In this document: piece by piece, positions 1 through 11,618 of the stretch | Position numbering within the stretch: the stretch's first letter is position 1 | Layout of the letters: every line of letters starts with the position of its first letter | NCBI GenBank assembly: GCA_030386875.1 | Contig: CM059558.1 | Span: 8,131,501 to 8,195,500 of the forward strand | Source of the DNA: Morinoia aosen | Taxonomy: Eukaryota; Arthropoda; Malacostraca; Amphipoda; Talitridae | Direction of reading: 5' to 3' | DNA length: 64,000 nucleotides | Translations under genes and position numbers: made by a program | Notes under the pieces: model-generated | Told to the model about the DNA's origin: nothing | Database searches by the model: none | What the model saw: only the letters and a program-made list of their open reading frames with translations

Positions 1-176
1 TTAACTCCTTCTGAGATTGCAAATCATCTAAATTCAATGTGCGTTAACACGCACTGGTGACCCTGCCTTATCAAAGAATACCAATCAATCCAATTCTCAA
101 CCTTTAAATTGCCTTGCTCTTCAAGCTACAAATTCACATAATCAAATTAAGTTCCCCACTTTGGGTGAACTTCAGA
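1..176. repeat. Direct repeat copy A (LTR end plus leader), cut by window edge
   Basis: This stretch is repeated almost exactly at 3177-3352, with only a few substitutions. It contains a small palindrome (TGCGT/ACGCA) followed by TGGTGACCC, which resembles a tRNA-primer binding site just after an LTR ending in CA at about 50. I infer that both copies are an LTR 3' end plus the leader of one LTR retrotransposon family. The copy may extend left beyond the window, so its length is unknown. Confidence 0.55.
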
Positions 177-1630
177 GTGGTATACCCCAGAGTTAGATAA
201 ATAATCAAACAATTAAATTACCGTAGCCATCATTTGTAGGTTTTTGAGCGCATGTCGAGGCTGTTTGCAGCTGTTGCATGTTGAACCTTGGAGGAGGTAG
301 TGTTCCTTTCCATCCTTTTTCTCTAATTCTCAGTAATCAAACCTAGTTTTTCCTCTCTAAACTCTTCCCTAATAATAAGTTATTTGCTACTGCAGCCTAT
401 TCTAACAAAATCTTCATGTTTTTCCATTGCTACTGAAGCCACCTTTTACAAAACTCTTCATGCATTTCCATTGCTACTGAAGCAAATCATAGGAGACCTT
501 CTAAGATAACTTCCATTGCTACTGAAGCTAATAACCTTCGCAATTTCCATTGCTACTGCAGCACCGTTGCTACTGGAGCACTAGAGCGAAAATGTCTATG
601 TACGAAACACCAATTTAAACAAATTAACACTAACTTCAGAATTGTATAGACTTGCGAAATACTTAAGAAGGCGCCAAAAATATGCCCAATCATAAATTTT
701 AACTCTGCGATCATTTCGAAGAGACTGCCGTATGTGCACCGGTTGTCTTTTATAAGTTCCTCCGTATCCCATACGGGTTACGAAATGATCCGCGGAAAAC
801 TTTCAACATCACATGAAGTCTTTCCCGATCTTCCATTTTTTGTATGGCTACCTGGTCGGTGTGCTTGTAGTCTTGGGGACGCCTGAGGAGCATGCACGTT
901 GCCTAGGGAGGCTGTACAAACGACTTACGTCGCACAGTTGCTGTTTTTAACCGGCATATGTGTTTTGGGAAGGAATGAACTGATTTTTTCTATGGCATAT
1001 TATAACAACCCAGACTGTGATTTAGCCTCAGGTCAACACCTGTCGAGCCAACGAATTCGAACGTGTCTAATTGTCCCTTGAAGCTACCAAAGGCCTGGAA
1101 GGCGACCAATTCTAGCTTCCCCGGTATACCGTTCAAAGAACGAAGTAGGAATCTAGTAATTCGGGCGACTCCACTTCGGCGGATACTTCTAGCACGATTG
1201 TGCTCAGTGATGCTAACCTCACAGATTCTTTTATGGTCCCAGTTGGGGATCCGAGCTGGAACTTTCATAGTTCCAGAGTTAACCTTCCACTATTTTCATC
1301 TATTTTCCTCTGTCGAGCTTTCTTTTGGGATCTTTCCTTCGTAATTCTTGCGAGCATCTTACAGGTAACAGCTCCACTGTTACCAGACCTTTCGGTCTAA
1401 ATGCGTTGGGGGGTAGCTGTAGTGAACCCTCAGCCGCACTTCAGTCTAAACTTCATAAATTATTAAAACCATCTTCTAAAAATTAAATAAAGTTAACGTA
1501 ATCATTCTTAAAATTTTAGATTACTATTGTCATTCAACATTACCCTTAAATCTATTAAAATTTGACCAAAGAAATACTTAGACAAGAAAGAACGGCGTTT
1601 TTTCACGTAGAACCATACCGCAAGTTCATT
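177..1630. other. No gene seen; short repeated motif at 421-579
   Basis: No convincing coding region. At 421-579 the motif TTCCATTGCTACTGAAGC (with small variants) recurs five times at irregular spacing of about 15-45 bp. The function is unknown. It could be a degenerate minisatellite within the internal part of the LTR-type element. The small ORFs at 899-1400 overlap each other on both strands and show no domain. Confidence 0.4.
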
Positions 1631-1710
1631 CGTTTCCGGGAAATTCCGGAAACGCTCGTCCGCTCACAGCGTATATAAGCCGGCTTTCCAGGCAGAGCCG
1701 TCATTCTCGC
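1631..1710 (+). promoter_or_regulatory. Likely LTR promoter: palindrome, TATA box, initiator-like site
   Basis: A 24-bp perfect palindrome (CGTTTCCGG, 6-bp centre, CCGGAAACG) at 1631-1654 lies 17 bp before a TATATAAG box at 1672-1679. About 25 bp after the TATA box is TCATTC, an initiator-like start. This arrangement fits a pol II core promoter in the U3/R part of an LTR. The palindrome could bind a dimeric factor. No downstream protein is visible, so the assignment rests on layout only. Confidence 0.5.
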
Positions 1711-2618
1711 ATAGATTCTCATGAGTAGTGATTGGGCCCCAGAGCGGGCATATGTAAGTAACAAGTGTTTAATGTTAAGTGTTTCATTGTGTCTTAACTT
1801 GTCTGTGTAGGGAGCGCTCGTTATTGTGTCTTAGGAACATTCACTATGTTTTCTCTGTGCCAGTGTAAGTTAGGCACAAGCTTCAAGCTCACTGCCCATC
1901 TTTGTCATTGTTTTCGTATTTACTATTCTCTGATGATTCCTTATTGTGCTATCAGTATTAGTACGATGTTGGCATTAGCTCCTTAGATATTTTTTTGTGC
2001 TGAGCATAGGTTTAAGACACTTTGCTGTCCACAGAGATCACTTTGGAGTGAGTTCAATATTTTTCCCTGAATTTAATTGAGCCTTTTTTTAAATCACTGT
2101 TACTTTGTCTGCATCTTTAGTTTGTTTTTGACTGTCGTGTCTTTTTATATGCTACTCCTTTTTATATGAATGATTCAAGTCACAACAGCCAACTTGCAGC
2201 ATTTAGCTAGCTACTTTCAGAATACCTGGAAGCCAACCAGTATAATTAAATTCCATTTGCCAATTACTTACCGATTGTGTAACTGCTTGTGTTATCAAGA
2301 TAGAGTTTGTGACCAGTTGGTCTGGAACACCGATTCTGGTGTTAAGATGATTCAGGCTGCAACTCGGGCGCTAGAGCTGCGAACTGACCTTAGCACCAGA
2401 CTTCTGCCATTGTTCGTCTTGTTAATGTAACGGTTAGCAGCAGTCTTGCACATGTGTATGAATAGGCTCGTTACCGTACAAATTAATTCAAGCCACTTGC
2501 TCCCTCACAGGATCGACTGGACCACACACCCCACGCACTCACAAACACGTTATGGAGCCAAACCCTAACCCCTTAATTGCAGTCACTCTGCATTAAGAAA
2601 TCAAGGAGCTTACCTCCT
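1711..2618. other. No gene seen; probable body of a long LTR
   Basis: Only short ORFs without recognisable domains. A GTAAGT at about 1752 could be a splice donor downstream of the putative promoter. The stretch lies between the TATA region and the second copy of the LTR-end repeat, so it is probably R/U5 of a long LTR. Confidence 0.35.
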
Positions 2619-2725
2619 CCTAGTTTTTGCCTCCAAGTTTTTGCCTCCAAGTTTTTGCCTCCAAGTTTTTGCCTCCAAGTTTTTGCCTCCAAGTTTTTGC
2701 CTCCAAGTTTTCCCTCCAAGTTTCT
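2619..2725. repeat. 14-bp minisatellite
   Basis: About seven head-to-tail copies of a 14-bp unit (TTTTTGCCTCCAAG); the first copies are perfect and the last are degenerate. It reads open on the plus strand as part of a 143-codon frame, but the repeated translation is a by-product of the array. Confidence 0.85.
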
Positions 2726-3176
2726 CCTCCTCTTCAAACTTCACTAAACTGGAAGGCCTGCATCCCTGCAGCTAAGCCGCTAAAACCTCCAGTTGAGACT
2801 ATTGGGTCGAGAGCCTCCTTTCTTACCGAGTTTTCCCAACCGGTAACATTTCCCATACTCATCACTCAATTGCCGACCCACTTAATGTCGGAACCTCCCA
2901 CACTCACACCATCCTCAACTTCACACTCCAGTACACGCTCCCACAAGCCTGTGCTGAACGCATCGTCTGAAGTTCTTCAACCGCCTCGGACTCTCCCCAA
3001 GAACGTCTCACGAACCAAGCCTCAAGCCTCGCACTTCGGCGTTCAACCTCAACTTTAATTAAAAAAACCCTAAAGGCGAGCTATTCTGTTCTCTCATTTT
3101 CCCCAGTGTTGGCTGTATCGTGGTTTTTGTTGTTTGATTAATAGACGCTTGAAATACTGCGTCCGAACACCGTCCT

Positions 3177-3352
3177 TAACTCCTTCTGAGATTGCAAATC
3201 ATCAAAATTCAATGTGCGTTAACACGCACTGGTGACCCTGCCTTATCAAAGAATACCAATCAATCCAATTCTCAACCTTTAAATTACCTTGCTCTTCAAG
3301 CTACAAATTCACATAATCAAATTAAATTCCCCACTTTGGGCGAACTTTAGAG
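3177..3352. repeat. Direct repeat copy B (LTR end plus leader)
   Basis: Second copy of the 1-176 repeat, with the same palindrome and TGGTGACCC primer-site-like motif. Similarity stops at 3352, exactly where the non-LTR retrotransposon begins. That suggests the non-LTR element inserted into the leader of this LTR element. Confidence 0.6.
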
Positions 3353-3355
3353 AAT

Positions 3356-3733
3356 GGTTGTACTGCAAGGAGGTGGCAATCGGTTGCTTGAATGTGGGAG
3401 AGAACGTACGGTGAATGCAATTATGAAAGTTGTTGAAAGGGCACGGAAGAAGGCTGTTAGAGTGGCGGTGACTAGCCTCCTAAAAGGCCTGCTTGTGATG
3501 AAGAGCATGAAAGGGTACGGAAGGAGGTGAACAAGGAGGTGCATGAAAGGATTATGAGTATGAAAGCTGGGAGTGTGAGAAAGCATGAGTTGGGTTCCAG
3601 CTTCCTAGACATGGATAGCGTGATCCAGTATGGATGTTTTCTTGGGGATGGAGTCCATCTTACAAAAGAAGGTGAGATGAAACTCTCCAAGAAATATATC
3701 CGGTGGATCAGGGCTACTCATGTCATAATGTAA
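3356..3733 (+). pseudogene. ORF1 remnant with SGNH-esterase-like C-terminus
   Basis: Two frames joined by a frameshift near 3480-3530. The second carries GDGVHLTKEG followed by a basic stretch ending in RWIRA. The D-x-x-H pattern matches the last catalytic block of SGNH/GDSL esterases, a domain found in ORF1 of many CR1/L2 elements. The serine and oxyanion blocks should lie upstream and appear lost to truncation. In intact elements ORF1 binds element RNA. This copy cannot encode a complete protein. Confidence 0.55.
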
Positions 3734-3837
3734 GGTGGAACTGGATGAATGAAAATCTGTCAGAGCAAAAGTGAGGAATGTCTTGAATTGTCCAATTGTG
3801 TTGTAAGGTTTGGAAGCATAAATGTGCTTGGATGGAA

Positions 3838-4525
3838 TGCAGGAAAAAATAGATGACCTTGCAGTGGAATTTGAGAATGGAAAATTGGATTGTGTTGGTG
3901 TAGTAGAGACCCAAATGCGTAATAGAGTCAGTTTAACATGTTAGGAAAATAAGTATCATATGATAGGAAAAGGGCGTGTAAATTGGCAAAAAAGAGGTGG
4001 TGGAGTTGGTTTGATTGTAAAGAATGCTCTAAATTGGAAATTAGAGGAACTTCCTGTTGGAAATGAATCTGAAAGTGAAGATTTGTTAGCAATTAAGTGT
4101 GAAAGAATGCATGCCAGAGAATGTATTGTTGTGATTGTATGTTATATGACAACTGATGGGATTTTAGCTCATGAAGAGAATGTAAAAAAGTATGAAATAT
4201 TTACAAGGTTTGTACGAGAACACTGCGGGTGCCCTCTGATTGTGATGGGTGACATGAAGGGCCATGTTGGTATACTTGGTGAGCCGGTGAATGCAAATGG
4301 ACAAAAATTGATAGATTTTTGTGATGAGAATGAACTTGAAAACCTGAATGTCACAATAGGAAATGGCTTGCATACATGGCAAAGCAGGGAATGAAAAACT
4401 GCAATTGAATATATGATTGTAAATAGTAGAGCAAGAGAGTGTGTCAATGAAATGTTTGTAGATGAAGATGATTTTGATATTGATAGTGACCTTAAAATGC
4501 TTGTGCTTGAATATAACGGGTAGAA
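3838..4525 (+). pseudogene. APE-type endonuclease domain of ORF2, broken
   Basis: The 3960-4394 frame reads as an apurinic-type endonuclease: GGGVGLIV, then GDMKGHVG (the GD-x-N block, with K in place of the usual N), then NGLHTWQSRE. A stop at 4392 interrupts the frame, and just after it comes a degraded form of the I-D-Y block. Upstream, 3838-3930 in another frame has VVETQMR, matching the catalytic Glu block. A frameshift near 4480-4520 leads into a linker toward the RT. This domain nicks target DNA for target-primed reverse transcription. Several breaks make it inactive. Confidence 0.7.
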
Positions 4526-4896
4526 AGGAGTCAATGCAGAAGGTCAGTAGTGTGAAAGAAAGTTGGCAGATAAAAATGGCAAACTGGGAAGAATTTAAGA
4601 ATGAATTGAGTATGTGTAACTGGAACAGGTGTGGAAATGTAAATGACCTAAATGGTGAGATTGCAAGAACCTTGTATGATGTGGCATAGTAAAACATTGG
4701 TAGAATAAAATGCAGGAAAGGGACAAGGAATGCCAGGGGGTTTACAAGTTAGATAAAGGAAGAACGAATGAGAAGAAAGACTTTAAATAAGAAACAACAC
4801 AGTATGAGGAAAATGTATGAAAGAAACAGAATTACTGAGGATGAATGACAGAGTGCATGGAATGAGTACAAGGACCAGCAGAAGAAAGTAAGGAGA

Positions 4897-7020
4897 ATGA
4901 TTAATGAGGCTAGAGTTAAAGAGGAGAGACACCACGTTGAAAATCTAAGAAAGAAGGGTCCGGATGGAATAAAAGATTGGCGTAAGTTTATACAAAGTAA
5001 TGATAGAGGTAGTGAAGTTCAAGTTGATGAATTAGTAGTCAATGGTTGCAGTGTGCAAGATAGGATACAAATGGGGAAAGCAGTTGAAGAATACTGGGAG
5101 GACATTGGTGGAATGAATGAGCAGGTTACAGATGATGAACCCGTAAATTTTCTGATTGATGAACGTGAACTGCAAATAGAAGACGAAATCACTTGTGAAG
5201 AGATTGTAAGTTTCTTGAAGAAAGTGAAAAATGGAAAGGCATATAGCCCTGATAAGATCCCATATGAGTTCTATAAATGGGGAGGAGAGAGTGTAGTCAG
5301 TATGTTGAAATGTTTATTTGATGAGATATGGAAGAGTGAAACAGTACCGGATGACTGGAACAAGTGTAATGTAGTTCTGTTTCATAAGGGTGGACATAAG
5401 AGTATGAAAGAACTTAAAAATTACAGACCAATTGCAACGGGTGACACTGTATGTAAGATCTTTTGTGGTATTTTGAATGGGAGAATGAAAAACTTAGTTG
5501 AGGAATTAGGAGTCCTAGGTGAAGAACAGAATGGATATAGGCAAGATAGACGTGGGGAGGATAATCTGTTTGTAGTGAGTGAAACTATTGAGCGAATGAG
5601 GAAGGATAATAAGAAGGTATATTTAGCATTCCTGGATAGTGAAAAGGCGTATGACAGAGTGGATCGGGTTAGGCTCTTTGAAGTTTTGAGAAAAGTTGGG
5701 TGTAGCAGAAAAATAGTTAAAATTGTACAAAGTCTGTATGAGAACACAAGCGCAATATACAGGTTAGGAAATTTGGAAACAGGGCAAGTGAGGAGTGTTA
5801 GAGGAGTGAGACAGGGCTGTACTCTGTCTCCCCTGTTGTTTGGATTGTACACAGAAGAATTAGCAGTTCGACTGAAGAGTGGCTTAGGACTGAAAGTTGG
5901 TAACGAGAGACTGAGCTGTTTGTTGTATGCAGATGATGTAGTTGTGGTTAGTGAATGCGGACATGAACTGCAATGGATGCTTGACATTGTGAATAGATAT
6001 AGTACAGATTTTAAGATGAACTTTGGTGCCGACAAAAGTAAGGTTATGGTTATAAATAGTGATGAGACTGATAGAGACAGACTGTGGAATATTGGAGAAA
6101 TCAGAATAGGTAGAACAAAAGAATACAAATATCTAGGTTGTATGATAAGTGAAGATGGATGCACTAGAACTAATTGTGAAAAAGTGGCAAAAGCTATGCA
6201 GTGGAGTGGACGGTTAAGTAGTGTGGCCAGATACAGAGCAAACAAGTATGAATGTGTGAGAGGAATGTGGAAGTATGTTGCTGTACCTAGTGTCATGTAT
6301 GGTATGAGTGCTCTTGCCTGGAATGGAAGTGATCTTGAAAAGCTGGATGTAATACAAAATAAGGTATGAAGTTTAGCATTGGGTGCTCCGAAATGGACAG
6401 CTACAGAAGCCATTAGAGGTGACCTTGGGTGTAGCCTATTTTCAGAAAGAATGATGAAAGCAGTGCTGAATTATAAGGTGAGAATTGAAAGAATGCAGAA
6501 TAGCACATGGGTAAAGCGAATTTTTGAATGGAATCTGAGTGTAAGCTATTGGGAGAAAATGTGCTGGGGGCATGCAAGGAAACTTAGTATGCAAAAGATT
6601 ATTCATGTTAGAATTGGGAGACCTGTCGATGGCTGGAGTTTAATAAATGCTGGAGGTGTAGGGCCTGAGTGGGACAGCAAGAGGTGGAAAAAAGAGATTG
6701 AGAGGCAAACAAAAGAGTAGGGATTGAATAAGTGGAAGCTTAGCATGATGCGGAAGCCTACACTTGACTGGTATATGAAAATAGAAGCACCTAAGTTTGA
6801 GATGTTCTATGATGGTAGTTTTGGAAGTCAACTCTTGTTTGCTGTGAGATGTAAATCATTGAGTGTGAACAGACGTACATGGAGGTGGAATGAGAATAAT
6901 AACACATTATGTCGGCAGTGCATTAGTGGAGTAGAGGAAACAACTGAGCATTTTGTGCTGGAATGTAGTAAGTATGAGCAGGAGAGAGAAAGTTTCATGA
7001 CTGTGGTGCTTGAGCAGTAA
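4897..7020 (+). pseudogene. Reverse transcriptase of non-LTR element, broken by in-frame stops
   Basis: One frame runs from 4897 to 7020 with stops at 6367-6369 (TGA) and 6718-6720 (TAG). RT blocks are clear: KNYRPIA near residue 172, AFLDSEKAYDR near 250, GVRQGCTLSPLLF near 302, and LLYADDVVV near 345, with the catalytic YADD. The last part (6724-7020) has C-x2-C, then ETTEHFVLECSKY, a CCHC-like knuckle typical of the C-terminus of these proteins. Intact, it copies its own RNA at a nicked target. Downstream to 7384 is an apparent 3' UTR. Confidence 0.85.
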
Positions 7021-7384
7021 GGAGAGAATGAGTGGTATGCCAGATGTGCTGAAGATGATTGCGGTATGAGCTGTCTTGCTGGATTGGATCAGGAGTATAA
7101 TTTGAGTATCATTGAAGTTATGAAAATGTTTCTTGTGTGTGCCTGGAGTAAGAGACAGCGACTGGAATGAGCCAGTCAGGTAGAGTGGTCAGTAATGACC
7201 CAATATGCCTGGGGATGATGTTTTGACACACTGGTTATCCCATGCCGTTCAATGGCAGCTTGTGACAAGGATTGGTAGATCCTGAGTAGTTTAGTGGACA
7301 AGTCTGGTACCAGGCGCTGAACTCTATGTGTGAAAATTGTGGAGGGAATTGTAGGCCGTTACAAAGGCCCCGACGCTGTCGGCC

Positions 7385-7412
7385 CTCAATTTCAAGTTCA
7401 AGTTCAATTTCA
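7385..7412 (+). repeat. Short-repeat 3' tail of the non-LTR element
   Basis: Imperfect TTCAAG/TTCAAT repeats follow the 3' UTR where the element seems to end. CR1/L2-type elements end in such short repeats. The exact end cannot be fixed without other copies. Confidence 0.5.
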
Positions 7413-10039
7413 AGCCTTGGAGTGGAAAGGTTCCCTCCCCAAGTTCTTCTCGCTCTCTGTCATTAGAGTAATTGTGTGTGTAAGAAATTCGACTTGAAGT
7501 ATTAGCAGCTCCTATTAAGTCTCTTTATTTATATGTGTCATCGCTGTGCTAGATAGTGGTGAGCAGCCGGTTCCTAGAGCATTCAATGATGCTTCTGGCA
7601 GCCGGCGAACCACCTACATTGAGTCAGACTAGCCGTTGTGATGTTGTGAATTTCTTGTGCTTTCTCTAGCCAGTGTGACGCATTGTGATGCTAGGAACTT
7701 CATATATCAAGTCATGTAAGTTAGGGTAGCCAGCAGTCTAGGAGAAGCTGCAGTTTTTTATTTTTGCTGAGAAATAAAATACATTTCGAATGTTAATAAT
7801 GTGTCGGCCCCTCACCCATGAGCTGCGCTGAGCAAGCTACGCCAGTCAGTAGGGTGGAAGCCTAGAGCTAGAGCGTTCAAAATAGATTGAAAATCTGCTC
7901 AGAAAATTGTGACTACTGCCCATATGAATTTGTGTACTCAAGATATTAGCAACTGGGTACTTGTTTGTTTGCCCGGGGGATAGTTCACCGATAATTTAAA
8001 TTGAGCAATCCAAATTTTCGACACAATAGATAGCTACTACAGTGTTTAGATACTTATGGCTGATCTGCTGTGTTCATGTTCATTAACTTCAAGCTCTGAT
8101 TATTCCACGGCTGAATAAGCCGTCGTGCTTGCCTGTGAAATTTTGGCATGAATGATAATTTGCTGTTCTCTTTGTAGTGTTGTTTCTGCATCAGAGACCT
8201 AACCTTTCCAAAAATACCTCCAACAGGTAGAGCAAAGAAAACCAATATGGTTTTGTTCACTTCTGTGGTTTGAAATAGAAAGTCTATATAAGCGTGAGGA
8301 TACCGTCCCCATTGTTTGTGAGTATATATGTTAAGGCGTCAGTTGTCCCACTGAGGGTGTAAACTCTTGACCACAGCGCACATGTTTAACGGCAAAGAAA
8401 TCTTCTTTTCCTTCTCAGTTATTCCAATAGCCGTCTCATTGTGTTATGTGTTTGGCTTTGATAATTGTCGTTGATATGTGCGTGAGTAGACTGTCCTCCT
8501 TTGATCCTATGTGTGCATTACAAAATGTGTATTTGAAAATGTGTTCTTTAGCTGGAAAAATTTACTTATTCTGTCCAGATATTCCAACAGCTGTCTCACT
8601 GTGTCATGTGTGTTCTGAGCGTGGAGTGCTATCCTTATTGTCGTGCCCCGGAACCAAAATTCCTGCTAACATGAGTCGACACGTGTGCTACCAGACTCTA
8701 GAGACTGGCGTGATAGATTGTTATCATTGAGAATGTTCAGTGTTGTGTACAAAATTTAATGGGAAGATACTGGTAATTTGAGTTGTATTCATGATCACGA
8801 TGCTCATATAATTTGATGTTTCAAATAACAGTGATGTTCATCTTGTGTGGTTATTTGGAATAAGTCTGATACGAATTAAGATATGTGACCTTCGGTGCGA
8901 CATAGTTTGAGTAACTGAAACGCTAGCAAACCCATGTTACCACTGCTACTACCACTACTTGCCATTGAGATATCCTAGTTCCAGCACCATTAGTTGTTCC
9001 TTATACTTTAATCAGTTACTCCTCATCTATATTTTTAACTGGGAGTTTTCTTATCATGTGGTTATTCCTCATTTTGCCACCAAATCTGAAAATGTCCTTG
9101 TTGTGCAGCTTACGGCGCCACGGATTCTGAAATAAAGAAAGAGTACCTCACCCTTTTCTTGTCCGTCCCCGCCCGTTACTCTGCCTCACAAGCGAAGATC
9201 ATAGAGCCGCGGTTGAATCAAGATAAATGCCATTATTCATTGCAGCTTACCATGAGAATGCAAAGCTTTCCCTAGCTTGCGCGCTTCAAAAGTGCCTACA
9301 TTCCGTCAAACTTTCCTGTACATTCATTGCTTAGGTGTTGATGTAAGTGAAGTAATTCTTTCTCGATAATAAATTTATGTTACCGAGGCACAAAAAGACA
9401 TTCTTCAGTATTGTTGACAGAAAGGATAAAAAGAAAATGAAGCATTTTATTTCTAATAAAAAACAAACGACATCGACGATTTTTCAATATTCTCAACGCA
9501 TAAACACATTTGTGTATCTCGGCAGCCATGTTAAATATCGAACAAACTGTTATGGGAAAGATATAACATATTCCCTTTGTTGATATATTGTAAGTTCTAT
9601 AATGCATATATATTGACTGAAAATTCAAATCATTCATTGAAAGATACAAATTTTTCAACTTTATGCCGAGCTAATAGTGAGCATGTCCTAAGAATTCTAG
9701 AGTCCCTTTTCATATTCACTCATAAACCTAACCCCAACCAAGGCATTAGTGCCGTAAAGTTGTCAATTGCCCCCACCTACTGAAGTAACTCGCCGGTCCG
9801 AACTCGCCTCAGGGCGGGTCAGAGGAGGAATCCTTCCGCTGCAGTGCGGCGTGTCTCGTGAGGGCCCGCCTCTTGCCACTCTCTACCTCCATGAGGCTAT
9901 TATTATTTTTTCAACAAACTATCTCTATCAGTGTGGTTCATTCCCCTTCTGCAGTTCGTCATGACTGTTCTTGTTAGGAACGTTCAAGATGTCTGTTGTA
10001 ATGTCTGTGTGTAATGTCTGTTCCTAAATCCCAGATATG

Positions 10040-10150
10040 TAACTGAGATGCACGGGTAGCGTGCTCATTACGTGTCATGCAGCGGTACTGCTCATAATGA
10101 CACCTCTACACTCCTGTCGGAATTAATGCTCTCAGAGGAATAATGTGAGG
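10040..10150. repeat. Dispersed repeat shared with 28860-28930
   Basis: The stretch around GGTACTGCTCATAATGACAC matches a diverged copy near 28890 (AGTACTACTCATAATGACAC), with further matches on both sides. The family and its full length are unknown. Confidence 0.5.
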
Positions 10151-10436
10151 TCCCGAGCAGAGAGCTAGGAAAGGGCTTCTTATACACGGAGATTAAAAGT
10201 TTTTCATTCTGTTGAAACTTTGACTGCATCGTGCACCACCGGTGGCCATGGAGGAGATTTTCATAATGCTGTTGACCGATTAGTAGTCAAATTCTCAACT
10301 TTTTAAAATACTTAATCAAAGCTAAATGAAGGTACGATCCAGTTCATGTTTGCCATTATCGAAATTGCTTACAACGATTGACATTAAATTGTGTTGGATA
10401 TTGAACTTCAGTTGAACTGATTGCGGTCGAAGTGTT

Positions 10437-10520
10437 AGAGAATATTTCTTCGGTTGACTCCTGTCCTGTTTTTCAGCACCTGCTTCTTTCTTCCTCAACT
10501 TTCACGTTGTTTCACAAACT
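10437..10520 (+). repeat. Fragment of a dispersed repeat family (also 62.6 kb)
   Basis: The stretch around CTGTCCTGTTTTTCAGCACC is shared with 62668-62690 and similarity continues for about 70 bp. This copy lacks the 3' part with the ATA-rich tail seen at 55.5 and 62.8 kb. Confidence 0.5.
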
Positions 10521-10560
10521 TCCTTCCAGTTAAATTTGATTTTATTTGCGTCGGCCTCGC

Positions 10561-10700
10561 AGTTGACGTCTCATGTCAGCGCTGGACAGCGCGTCGTGGT
10601 CGCACCTGACATCAGCGCACACCTTGTGGCTTTAGCAGCGTCAGCAGACCGTCAGCTGACAGCGGGGCAGCCAGATGCTCTGCGGCCTGACGTCAGCAGT
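10561..10700. promoter_or_regulatory. GC-rich patch with CRE-like TGACGTCA sites
   Basis: Three related sites, TTGACGTC (10563), TGACATCAGC (10608) and TGACGTCAGC (10688), lie in a locally GC-rich stretch, with GTCAGCTGAC between them. The consensus matches CREB/ATF-type sites. No gene start is seen nearby, so a regulatory role is only a possibility. Confidence 0.3.
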
Positions 10701-11364
10701 ACCATGTATATTTAATTTACATGACCCTTAGGTGTGTAGAGTGTTGATAGAAAGAGTATTTGAAAAAATAGAAGGCGGGACTTCATTTTACCTTCAATAC
10801 AAAATAATCACCAAAATCCTCGTTGTTTCAGTAGGTGATCAGTATTTTGAAGTTGAACTAATCTCTTTCATTAAGAAAGTATAAGATGATATAATTATAA
10901 ATAGAGTTAGAAGTTACAGTTGTAAAATTTTTACAATCAATGGACGCGTAGGTTTTGTCGGGCAAAACTCCTGTAAGGTTGCAAGCGGGACTTTAATGAC
11001 ATCAATGGAGTTGTCATGTGGCAGCGGAGTTGCGGTGTCGGGTGACTGAGCGTGTGCGAAAAGTCGCATGAAATGTTCGCAGTCACGCATTTAATCTTAA
11101 TCATGTCATGTTACATAAGTGCACTCACATGGGCACAATTTTGATGTTCACGAGTACCAGATATACAGTTCGCCTGCAGCAACGTGAAATCTATTCTTCA
11201 GGGAATCCCCTGGCCTTACATATACGCATGATTACTAATACGATAACCTTTTAGAAGGTTTGAAATTTTTATAGGGTCAAATAAATCAACGCTTAGTAAA
11301 TGAATGATGGGACTTCGTTTCGAAAAAACTCATGACATCAGTTTAATTACGGCTTTTGGGTAAC

Positions 11365-11370
11365 TATGTT
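11365..11370. repeat. 6-bp target-site duplication of the Polinton, left copy
   Basis: TATGTT lies directly before the left terminal repeat and is repeated at 25497-25502 directly after the right one. A 6-bp duplication is the standard signature of Polinton integration. Confidence 0.95.
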
Positions 11371-11550
11371 AGTAGTAAAGGAACTACCAATCAGGGCACA
11401 ATTCACCCCAATTAGCTTAAAATTGAAATTATTTAAGAAACAATTTCAAAAAGATTTATTCATTGATGAATTTTTTACTTTTTTACAACCAGAAATCAGT
11501 TACACAAACGACTAAGTCACTTTTAGATATAAATTTCAATTTTCCTAATC
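11371..11550 (+). repeat. Polinton left terminal inverted repeat
   Basis: Matches the reverse complement of 25317-25496. The first 174 bases are identical by eye, then differences start at 11545. It begins with AG, as is usual for Polintons. In the family these ends are bound by the integrase and serve as origins for protein-primed replication. Confidence 0.95.
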
Positions 11551-11618
11551 TATCTGTATTTTAACAAACGAAATTAATTGTACTCTGTTCGGGAGCATTT
11601 CAGAAATCCATGTTTTTT

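Larger units (their letters stand above)
3353..7412 (+). mobile_element. Broken CR1/L2-like non-LTR retrotransposon
   Basis: In order it carries an ORF1 esterase remnant, an APE-type endonuclease, a reverse transcriptase with YADD, and a C-terminal zinc-knuckle region. The 3' end is a short TTCAAG-type repeat tail instead of poly(A). CR1/L2-group elements have this domain order and short-repeat tails; the clade is my inference. The element is 5'-truncated at 3353 and broken by several stops and at least two frameshifts, so it is dead. No target duplication was found, which is common in this group. Confidence 0.75.
7413..11364. other. No gene recognised; intergenic with scattered repeats
   Basis: No frame shows a domain or convincing coding pattern. 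An AATAAA lies near 7774. Two 33-bp stretches at about 8419-8451 and 8578-8610 are near copies of each other in direct orientation. The 10.04-10.15, 10.44-10.52 and 10.56-10.70 kb segments are listed separately. Confidence 0.5.

Noticed and set aside
5421-6413. 330-codon minus-strand frame opposite the non-LTR reverse transcriptase
   Set aside because: Antisense shadow of a clear RT frame; Ser/Leu/Thr-rich with no domain.
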